A stretch of 64,000 nucleotides of DNA from Liolophura sinensis (Eukaryota; Mollusca; Polyplacophora; Chitonida; Chitonidae), in contig NC_088300.1 of the NCBI RefSeq assembly GCF_032854445.1, positions 20,689,608 to 20,753,607 of the forward strand. The letters run 5' to 3'. Positions 12,791-22,700 of the stretch are shown here, one piece after another. A program made the translations under genes and the position numbers. How positions within the stretch are numbered: the stretch's first letter is position 1; each line of letters opens with the position of its first letter. Below the pieces are notes generated by a model. It was not told the origin of the DNA. It did no database searches and saw nothing but the letters and a program-made list of their open reading frames with translations.

Positions 12791-13864
12791 TTGAAATAAA
12801 AAAGTTTTACTACGATCAATCATGACAATACCTGTAATCGATTCAAAACATATACTGATTAGTTCACGGAGTACATGGTTTTCGTATTGCCCAGTAGTCC
12901 TGAATAGCCCTTCATGCCGCGAAAGAGGTTCATTGCTGCTGTCTTGTGTTGTCTAAACGTTATTAGTTTCACGTCGCGCTACAATAATGAAAATACTAAA
13001 ATTTCCCAAAATCGCCTTTCCTGATTATCAGGTGTTGTGAATTTGTGATTCAGCGATCTTTCTGAAAGCCGACCGACAATTTTGCATGATCGGAGCATCA
13101 TTGGTTTGAATCTTAGTTCCACTAGATATTTAAACCGGAAAGTTTATTTTAGAAACCCTTAATGTAACGCGACGAGAACGTTAAAAAGTTGGACAAATGC
13201 AAGACACTGGAAGTTGTCGGAACTCTGAATCAAGAGATTTTATCATAACTGTTACGTTTTCTCATGAAAGATACGCCCGGCACAGCTTGAGATATCATTA
13301 TAGCATACATTCTTAGGGAACCGAGCGGCATTTTGTGTCTTTACTTTTGAAGACCATGTATCTACCATCGGTTGCTTACACAGAGTGCTCCGGTTTCCGC
13401 CACCCGGAAAGCTGACCTCTAAAGTTAAAGTGAAAACTTCTTCAGCATTGCGTTAAGCCACAACCCGATATACAAATAAATAACATTCTGTTGTTTACGT
13501 GGGACCGTGAGACCAGTACGATTTTACACCAGATATTCACGTCACACAGAGTCGATAGATATGAATTGTTTCTGTGTGTACGCCTGCAAATGATCATCTA
13601 GTTAAATGTGGCTAGGATATAAAAAATATATTAAAATCAGACAGAGGACCCCTATTTCAGGAAACTTCCTTAAATTACTGGAGTCGTTAATATTTGCCTG
13701 GATTATTTCTCGAAAATAACTGAAGTCAAAAACTACGTATAACTAAAGTTGATCTGCTAACACTTCTACTTCGATTAAAAAAAATCACATTGCCATAACG
13801 TTTTATTTCACAATGTTACGTGAACCCGGATAAAGAGCCTCAAAATATCTATAAAATATATATT
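12791..13864. other. Non-coding stretch, nothing recognised
   Basis: AT-rich sequence between the LINE and the 33-bp array. Part of its left end may be further decayed LINE. No gene could be supported. Confidence 0.35.
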
Positions 13865-14310
13865 AAGGGGACAGTACCCTCACTGCTGGGTTGGAAACCT
13901 GGGGACAGTAACTCACTGCTGGGCTGGAAACCTGGGGACAGTACGCCACTGCTGCGTTGGAAACCTGGGGACAGTAACTCACTGCTGGGCTGGAAACCTG
14001 GGGACAGTACGCCACTGCTGCGTTGGAAACCTGTGGACAGTAACTCACTGCTGGGCTGGAAACCTGGGGACAGTACGCCACTGCTGCGTTGGAAACCTGG
14101 GGACAGTAACTCACTGCTGGGCTGGAAACCTGGGGACAGTAACTCACTGCTGGGCTGGAAACCTGGGGACAGTAACTCACTGCTGGGCTGGAAACCTGAG
14201 GACAGTACGCCACTGCTGGGCTGGAAACCTGGGGACAGTAACTCACTGCTGGGCTGGAAACCTGGGGACAGTACGCCACTGCTGCGTTGGAAACCTGGAT
14301 CCTTCTTGTT
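13865..14310. repeat. 33-bp minisatellite, about 13 copies
   Basis: Units of 33 bp, of the form CTGGGGACAGTA, CTCACTGCTG, GGCTGGAAAC. Two monomer types alternate for much of the array: one with AACTCACTGCTGGGCTGG and one with ACGCCACTGCTGCGTTGG. Because 33 is a multiple of three, one plus frame and two minus frames stay open through the array, giving an 11-residue repeat (GWKPGDSNSLL-like). There is no start context or flanking domain that would make this a protein. Confidence 0.92.
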
Positions 14311-15347
14311 GCACATTATCGTTACTTAATTTATTCGCTTGTTGTTTAATGTCATAACCAAAAAAATTTAAGCAGGCTACTAGTTTGTTCAGACCTGCAG
14401 TTAGTTTTGATGGGCAAAACAACAAAATAAGGATTTGCGCTGACGTAATTTATTGATAAAATGACATGAAATTAAGTCCTGTGAACCTTAGAAAACATAA
14501 ATTAAAAACAATTTATTACATTAAGGATAACCTGCACAGAGTGCATTCTGCCCAGTATGTAATATGTTACATGATAGGTAGTTCTGATCCATATGTGTTT
14601 CTCAGTACTTCATAGAGGTGCCCATAATGTAACATACCTGCAATCATTTGGAATATATTCTCACTATGTGTTAAAGTACGGGTGGCAAGTGCTAACCATA
14701 GAGTAATAATTATTACATTACAGGATTTTATTACACCACGGACGTCTACAGTTCGAATATTCAGAAAAATCACTATTTATGTTTCTTACTTAGACATGTT
14801 GTTTGTTCGTTCTGAGAAAAAAAAGAAGAAGAAAATCAATGCTGACAAAACCAAATGCTAGAACTGTTGCATACGGAGAGAAGAAAAGGGAACAGGTTGA
14901 ACTGAATATCAAGGATGGCATAGGCAAATATTACTACTATGATTTAGCTGAAGGGAAGCTTATAGGTTGACCCCTCATGGGCAACGTCTCATCCATATAG
15001 TGGCAATTTCACAGAGGAAGTGAAACGAGCTTGGGCTAGTTACAAACATTGTTTATCAGAGAGAAAGAAGGAAGTGGAAGATGCAGGTTCTCCTCTGCCC
15101 CCTTCCCTTCTTTTGTCTTCTCTTCTTCTTTTGTCTTCCCTTCTTTCTCTCTACTCGGCACGATGTGGCTGAAATATTACCAATATGGCGTTTCATTCAT
15201 TCATTCTTTCTCTCTGATAAACAAAAAATCAATTTATTGGAGATTTTGATAAAGCAGAGACTTTATCGCAAATAAACACCTTGTTTTCCAGTGGATGGAT
15301 ATAAGTCTCTCACTCTGTCATGACAGGGAATAGGTTAAACGATGCTT
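14311..15347. other. Non-coding stretch, nothing recognised
   Basis: AT-rich, with a pyrimidine-rich patch (TCTTCTTCTTTTGTCTTCCC-like) near 15095-15150. No gene is supported. Confidence 0.4.
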
Positions 15348-16820
15348 TCATCTGACATTTTTCTCTCTTCGCTGTAGCTGGAGGGTTATACTTGGCACAG
15401 CAATAGCCATCGCAGCGGTCTCGCCAATCGTTTTTAACGCCAAGGAACGGAGGCGTCCTCCTCTGCTAGAAATCTTACGTTGGACGAGAACAGGGAGACC
15501 CCAAGCATGAATTAACCTCGGATATCTCCAAGACAAGCGACGGTTCTGCGCCTCCGTGTCGTTGGCGGAGGTAGACTTATACTCCTCCAGAACGTCCCTG
15601 CTCACCAAGTCCTCCCGTGAGAATAGGGAGCTGCCTTCAAAGTTCCTGGACCCGCCTGTAGACATCTGACTGACGCTGCTGCGAGGTTCAGGGACTGGAC
15701 TTACCTGGAATGTTTGCACATTAATACGTTTGGATCTGTCACAAGTGAACCAGCATAGACCTGTCCTTATGTGACTGTTGCCAAAACCGTGTAGAAAAGG
15801 GTCCAGCAGAGTATGGCTGAACAGCAGGATGTGAGAAAAGATTTGGAAGAAAGATGGCGGCTCATTTGGATTCCAAAATCTTAGCGCGCCATGAGAATAG
15901 ACACGAAATATGGAGTGAAGCAGATTGTGTAGGTGGACATGGCCAAGAGGTGGACGCGGGCTGCCTTCACACCGATTAGACGACGAGGCCGAGGTGCTCG
16001 TGTTATGTCGTTAACGCTGCCGTTCATTTGTTGTTCATTTATGACAAAAATCCTACTGTTGGCCCATCGCAATCTATGCTTTCTGGTCACAACATAGATG
16101 GAGCAATACATTTTGACCATAACGATTGCACGGTAATATAAAGCAAAGGATGATGTAAAGGAAATAAAATATTTCGCTAACTGAGCTTGAAAAGGGGCAT
16201 AGAACGAGGCTGTAGAGACAGACATTCCAGCACGGCGAAGGTTCTTTCAGTAGTAATGGGATTGGAGCGTATCCGATAACAGAGGAGAGAATCCAGACTA
16301 TCATCACCTTGATGGCCATGTTCTGGAAAGTTGTTCTGCTTTTGTATGTGGAGAAATTGACGATGTACTTGTAGCGGTCTGTGCTGAGAAGGGCAATGTT
16401 CCAGATGCTGGCTGCGCGCAGTATTGTAAATGCCGTGGTGGACAGCCGGCTGATCACGATTAGAGTGTCAAGTGACCAGGGTAGAAGCTTGAGGGCTACC
16501 GTGGACTGACAAAATCCAGCTATAAGCAAATTTAAGATGACCTGGTGTAGCATCAGTACGTGGCACGGGTCGCCGGTGAAGATGGCTTGAGGCGGGCGAC
16601 TCGGACGAATAACGTACTGTTCAAGAAAACATTCATACATAGTACAATAACCTGCAAGACCAAGAGGATCACACACCAAGGATTCGCCTGGGACAGACAG
16701 CTCGGGTGGAGTGACATCAAAGTCACATAGTGTGTTGTTGTGGCTCAGTGTGCGCTGCATGTCAGTAGCGTTCACACGTGAGAAACTGCAGAAGTTTTCG
16801 GACAGATCGCTCGACTTCAA
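15348..16820 (-). pseudogene. Broken class A (rhodopsin-family) GPCR
   Basis: The seven-helix plan of a rhodopsin-family receptor is readable, but not in one frame. Frame a (16820 to about 16130) gives an N-terminus, a TM2 (HQVILNLLIAGFC), a TM3 ending in the ionic-lock motif STDRYKYIV, and TM4 (KVMIVWILSSVIGYAP). TM1 (WCVILLVLQVIVLCMNVF) is in another frame at about 16678-16560. TM5 and TM6 (IVMVKMYCSIYVV; STYTICFTPYFV) are in a third register at 16225-15881, ending at a stop. TM7 (SHTLLDPFLHGFGN, the NPxxY region) and a tail of about 140 residues are in a fourth stretch ending at 15348. Thus there are at least four frame changes. The exons of MOK, DNPH1 and MDH1 nearby read cleanly, so sequencing error is less likely than gene death. 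A perfect donor CAG|GTAAGT follows the TM7 segment near 15694-15702. The ligand class cannot be told. Confidence 0.8.
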
Positions 16821-17184
16821 AATAAAGTTTCACGGTGGTTCTCTTGCATATGGTGCTGGCTACGAATAAAGCGCTCGAAATAAACACGAACCAGTGGAGT
16901 TCACAATAGAAAAGCTAAATGTCAGTAAATTGCTCTTGAGTTGAGAAAATACGAACGAAGCCTTTAAACTGATGGTCTAGAGGTGAGATTAAAGAGCTCA
17001 AAATATGAAAGAAGTCCTTTGTGGACAGCACGAATCCGTCTAGAACAATGTTCTTGAATTAAAGTAGTACTAACATTTGCAGATAGTCCTGGTAGTCAGT
17101 CAAGCACAGGATGACTTTCTTCATTTGAGGTTGAAGTGTTCAAAATATACATGCAGCCTTGGTAGTCAGCACAAATGGGTTGAG
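16821..17184. other. Sequence upstream of the broken GPCR
   Basis: No gene. It contains degenerate relatives of the 80-bp unit that is amplified immediately to the right (AGTCAGCACAAAT, CAGGATGA). Confidence 0.5.
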
Positions 17185-17900
17185 TACAGGATGAAGGTCA
17201 TAAGTTATAAGTGAGGCCCTTGTGATCAGCACGAATAAGTCAAGTCCAGGATGAAGTTCACAAGTTATAAGTGAAGTGCACAAAATAAGCACGAGGCCCT
17301 TGTGATCAGCACGAATAAGTCAAGTCCAGGATGAAGTTCACAAGTTATAAGTGAAGTGTACAAAATAGGCACGAGGCCCTTGTGATCAGCACGAATAAGT
17401 CAAGTCCAGGATGAAGTTCACAAGTTATAAGTGAAGTGTACAAAATAGTCACGAGGCCCTTGTGATCAGCACGAATAAGTCAAGTCCAGGATGAAGTTCA
17501 CAAGTTATAAGTGAAGTGTACAAAATAGGCACGAGGCCCTTGTGATCAGCACGAATAAGTCAAGTCCAGGATGAAGTTCACAAGTTATAAGTGAAGTGTA
17601 CAAAATAAGCACGAGGCCCTTGTGATCAGCACGAATAAGTCAAGTCCAGGATGAAGTTCACAAGTTATAAGTGAAGTGTACAAAATAGGCACGAGGCCCT
17701 TGTGATCAGCACGAATAAGTCAAGTCCAGGATGAAGTTCACAAGTTATAAGTGAAGTGTACAAAATAGGCACGAGGCCCTTGTGATCAGCACGAATAAGT
17801 CAAGTCCAGGATGATGTTCACAAGTTATAAGTGAAGTGTACAAAATAGGCACGAGGCCCTTGTGATCAGCACGAATAAGTCAAGTCCAGGATGAAGTTGG
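17185..17900. repeat. 80-bp minisatellite, about 9 copies
   Basis: Near-identical 80-bp units containing CACGAGGCCCTTGTGATCAG, CACGAATAAGTCAAGTCCAG, GATGAAGTTCACAAG and TTATAAGTGAAGTGTACAA. Units start at 17281, 17361, 17441 and so on. Only a few positions vary (TAAGC, TAGGC or TAGTC; one GATGATG). This low divergence points to recent expansion or homogenisation. The left end grades into degenerate copies. Confidence 0.93.
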
Positions 17901-18845
17901 CCAATTCTAGTTGAATGTGATCGATGTAAAGATGAAGCTCTTACTGTAACATCTGAGCTGAGAAAAAAAATATTCAGAGTTGAACATGGACTTGTTATAG
18001 CTCTTACAGAACAACAGCCTCATCTTCAGCCGTAGTATTATTAGTATTATTTTCTGTAAGGATTTACACGTACGTGCAATTCTTCTGTTCGTTGAAGAAT
18101 AATCTTGTCCGTATTTGCTCCTCTTTGGCTCCTGTTTTTGGGTTTAACCCTTGGGTGTATTAAGATACCCCTGTGCATGAACAATGCATGAATCTTTTGG
18201 TTGTCTGCGACCTCCCAGTGTTGATCCTCGTGGTGTGGTGCTCCTCAATAAATCTGTTTGCCTGGAATCTGTCATCTTATCTGCAGAAGTATTCGCTGTT
18301 CGATGCTTTGTCTGTTTATGTTTCAAGCATTATCTTCACATTCACTAGCAGATCCATTCCCTGTCCATCTCGCTGATTATTAGCATTATCATTTATCATA
18401 CCAGTGCTTCCATACTTTCTTTTGTGTGCAGTTTGGAACCATGGGATCACTTCCCACTCTTTCTACTGACTAACGATCTACGTTAACACATCTTCATATA
18501 TTCAGACTGTTTGCATGTATCGATCTGCGAATATTACAATGTGTTAAATGACCATCAAGATTTATCAATGTGTTAACATGCGATAGCACCCAGTGATAAT
18601 TACATGGCATAACATATCGATTAGTTCTGACATTTCGTGGATTATATACTTTTAAAAACCATGCTGGATATTCTTTGCTGGCAATGTTTTTTTTTTCATC
18701 TAATACTTCCACACGTCGACCCCTTGAACTCTGTCGTGTATTACATGTATTTTAGCCAATCGCTTTGATAGAGCGCCAACCAACATCCAGAAATAACGGT
18801 TTGGGATATAAACCGCTAATACCCCTTGGGATGGCCAATCTGATT
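17901..18845. other. Non-coding stretch, nothing recognised
   Basis: No gene, repeat or RNA could be supported. Confidence 0.4.
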
Positions 18846-19165
18846 TTATTTATTTTTAGGATTGATGTTTAACGCTCTGTACTCCAGAATTTATCACTCG
18901 TATATAGCGCTGGTCATATTAATTGGTAGCGGAAAGCGGTGTAAAACAATTATCAACCACCACCTCCAGGCTTAACACAGCAGTCAAACCAGAGAAAACT
19001 GGATTCGAACAGCCCACTTTATTGATCGGCACGGCGAGAGAGTGTTTAACTGCTTGATCCAGCAACACATACATATATCCCTCGTTCTGCCCAGTTTCCT
19101 CCCACAGTAATATATAAGAGCGAAATATTCTTGACTACGAAGTCAAACACCAATCAAATAAATAG
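18846..19165. mobile_element. Two diverged SINE fragments, opposite orientation
   Basis: The left part (18846-19070) begins TTTATTTATTTTTAGGATTG, ATGTTTAACGC, and continues as a diverged SINE on the minus strand, with a B-box-like ACTGGATTCGAACAG. The right part (19085-19165) is the plus-strand 3' tail of family 1: CAGTTTCCTCCCAC, GAAATATTCTTGA and CACCAATCAAATAAATAG. Confidence 0.65.
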
Positions 19166-19398
19166 ATAAATAGAATATATCAAGCGTTATGATATAGCAC
19201 ACAGGCGTGATATTGTCAATACATACACAACTTAAAACCGCGCCCGTGGTCTCAACAAGACGAAAAACGTGGAATCAATTTTATGAAACTGCACATATTT
19301 CCTGACAGAGGTAGTTGTATCTCAGCGATTTCGGCGTTGATATTTTACCACGTATAATTAATCATCAGTGCACACTGTGAAAGTGACTTTCTTAGTTC
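19166..19398. other. Sequence downstream of DNPH1
   Basis: Short intergenic stretch between SINE fragments and the DNPH1 3' end. Nothing was recognised. Confidence 0.4.
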
Positions 19399-19404
19399 TT
19401 TATT
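19399..19404 (-). terminator. Candidate DNPH1 polyadenylation signal
   Basis: AATAAA on the minus strand, about 245 nt past the DNPH1 stop codon. It is the first canonical hexamer I found downstream. Cleavage site not determined. Confidence 0.5.
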
Positions 19405-19646
19405 TATATCCACCAATACTGTGAACCTTTGAGTCGTAATAACAAAAAAGCTTCAAAAACATCGATTTTCACATTCTACATCTGGTCACAATTAATTAAT
19501 CAAAACAACTACAGGAGGCAGCTAGTTTTCTACCATTAGCGTATAGTGCTTAAGGGTGGGATAATCTCAACTAAGCAGATATATGGACAATAGTTTCTAT
19601 ACAAATATATGGTTATAAATTAATTTAGATATATACCACAAATATA

Positions 19647-19756
19647 TTAAAGAGATTTAAAAAATTCTGCGAATATTCCATCGATTTCTTCTTCTTTATA
19701 TCGTTTAAATATGACGGACTTGCCGTCGTCACATCCTCCTACCATGGCGGAGACCT
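19647..19756 (-). CDS. DNPH1: DNPH1 exon 4 (stop codon)
   Basis: Residues from VSAMVGGCDDGKS to the end EFFKSL and TAA. Acceptor TGTTACAG. Matches the family's C-terminal SAMI-G-DDG and EGEVE pattern. Confidence 0.93.
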
Positions 19757-22700
19757 CTGTAACAGATAAAAGAATACGTTGCTAACACATTACATTTACA
19801 CATTGAACATGTATTTGCAGTGTTACTCAGGCAAGTTAAATAATATGGAGCTCACAGGTTGTAGTTATAGTATATACTATACGCAAAGTACTAAATGAAA
19901 ACAAAAAGTATGGATGTCGTTGAAAAATAGACAGGTAAAGTCCATTGAAATATTGAAGAACGCCATGTTTGCTTATTCAAAAGAGTACAGTATAGTTGTA
20001 GTAAATTTTGAACTTTACTTTATTGACTTTATTAAGGGCCAACTTTTACGCACTCTATTCCACACCAGCTATCAGTCCAGCCTTGGCGCTTGGATCTGGA
20101 CCCTGTGCATTTTAGTATATATACTGTACTATATATGAAGAGTTAATAAAGATAAAACTAATGTACCTCTGATATCTACCGTCAGTCCTGATTATATTAT
20201 TTACTGATAGGCTATTTACCTTTACAGATGTTAATGTTTATACAACAGTGAAAAGGCTTATACAGGAAAGAAACCGGACAGAAAAAATTCCTCACATAGA
20301 GCTGCAGGTGAAATAGCGAGCGTTGGATTCGAACACACCACCTCAACAACATTTAGCCTTCTCACATGGATTTCTTCCTAATGTCTTTCCTTGATTCCCT
20401 TATATATTTGTCCTGTGCACTACTGGTACATATTCACGTTTTGAAGCGTACTCAAAGTAATTAATGCCAGAAATATTTTACTTGGGAATTCTAATACTGA
20501 CTTTTTAATCTATTTAGTGTTACTCAGGAATGAATAAAAGTTCATTCACTGGATCTGACTGGCATTATATTTTAGAGCGTAGTTTGCCTTTAACGTATTC
20601 CACGTAGTTTTGGTTTGTACGACACGGAGTTCAAAGTTCATGGCCATGTCTTCTTTTCATTAATGACGATATCATGTTTTTAGCTTCGCTCCCTATAGAC
20701 ATACTAAATAAGCCTATGTCAATACTGAAATCGAGGTATTGACAATTTTATACATATCACAAAGGTATGACAGAAACATGATTTATTCTGTTGTATATAA
20801 TCCACAGCTAACAAATCTGTTCCTTTCATTGCATGGACTAGTATCGCATAGCCTAACCTTAGAGAACAAAATAGTTCACCACACTTTAGTCCCTATTAAT
20901 ATAGCAAGTGTAGCGAAGTGGATGCAACTGACGTTGAAATGGATGGGTTGTCATTCACCTAAAATGATTCCTTGTCACCCGCATAAATCAGCTGTATGAA
21001 ACATTCACAGAATACTTTCAGAGCATGAGAGGTGCATACATATTTGACCACGCAAAGATCCACCGCTACTTATAAAGACCAGGACACAAATATCTGTAGA
21101 AACATGCCCATAGCTGCTCCAGTCACGCAGGGTGAGCATAATATTGTACTCGTGCATAATGCCTGTGTCAAGCTGGGGAAATGTGTGTTGGTGTGTGTGT
21201 GGTGGTGGGAGGTTGGTGGGGACGAACTAATTGGCGCTTAACCTTATTCAAGGCAAACACCGACTAATTAAATATCGCTGGTACAGCAGCCTGACATTCG
21301 CTACAAACCATACTTAATACACCCTAATATCGTTACTAAACTGCTTTGTAAGGTCACATTTTTAACACTTTAACGCTGCGCCTAAGGTTACATTTGGAAA
21401 GCTTTCATGTATTCATTTACTTCATCTGACTCATTTTGTTGTACGTCGAACAAGAATATTACTGGCATTTGATAGATATGTTTCTGTGGAGGCTGAAGAC
21501 TGGGTAACTCTCATCGGGCAACACAGTTGCAAGAGAGCTATGCCGGGGAAACAGCTCCAAACTAGACCGCTTCCCTTCGTAACTCTAACAGCTGTGCTGC
21601 ACGATGAGACTTACCCCATTCCTCATTTATTGCTGGCGGAAACCTTGTGTACTCGTTACAACATGCATCCAGAAGGTCCATATAAGCTCTCTGTCAGAGG
21701 GGTAATGTTTGAAAAAGAATGAAAAATGAATATATTGCCGAAATAGATTCATTAGGGTACTGTGCAAAACCTGTGAGTTTCCTTGCTCAGCGCAGAAGAG
21801 CTGATTACAGCATAAGGCGAAGTCAAGATAAAAATATCAAAAGTTGGAAAAAACAGAATTAAGAAAAGTCTAGCATCAATAAAATAAAGACAAAATGAGT
21901 TGGGGAACAAACTGGAGAAACTGATGTACTTTGGAAATAAAGTGTTAAAACGTTAAAACGTTCAGGTTGCACAGACCCGCGATAACGGTACAGAACTTCA
22001 TACCTTTCCCAGTGTCCGGTCTAAACACACAGAGGACTGGTTTCTTCATACCGATAGCTCTGCCTATCTCGTAGCCCACTCCCATGGATGTCTGTGTCAC
22101 TTCGGCAACAACCGCTGAAAAGATAATATCAACTTTATAGAAAATGTTTACAGACATCCTGCCATCTAACTAATACATTTTTAAAGCCAATAATTGCAAA
22201 AACTGCTTTAGGAGCTGTTTTGTAGCTCAGTTTTCCCAAAGTTATCGTCTGAATAAAGTTTTATAATATAGAGCAAGCTAGGATCATAATGTGGTAAATT
22301 TCCATAAAACTGGATACTACTCCTGTTCCCTAGACCAGGCAATGTATCTAAGGTGGTGCCTGTTTCCGTCATGGGACAAGAGCCCCATGATCAGGCATAT
22401 TCCCAAGATGGTGCCTGTTGCCCCTCATTTAAATGTGTTCCATAATCAGGTGCTTTCCAAGATAGTGCCTGTTACCCGTCTTTCGACAAGAGCCCCATTA
22501 TCAGGCATATTCCCTAGATGGTGCCTGCTGCCCCTCATTGTAAATGCGCTCCATAATCAGGTACTCTTCTAGATGGTGTCTGTTGCCAGTTATTGTGAGA
22601 GTGCTCCATAATCAGGTACTTTCCAAGATGGTGCCTGTTTCCACTGATGGCGTATATGATGTGTGATCAGGGATGTTTCAAAATTGTTATTTATTCCCAG

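Noticed and set aside
13820-14329. 169-codon frame with an 11-residue repeat, and two minus frames
   Set aside because: Produced by the 33-bp minisatellite; no domain, splice context or flanking exon supports a protein.
17185-17900. Regular repeats suggestive of a CRISPR array
   Set aside because: No unique spacers between repeats; head-to-tail copies in an animal genome are a minisatellite. The same applies to the other arrays.
21486-21722. 78-codon plus-strand frame inside DNPH1
   Set aside because: Intronic, no recognisable domain, short enough to arise by chance.
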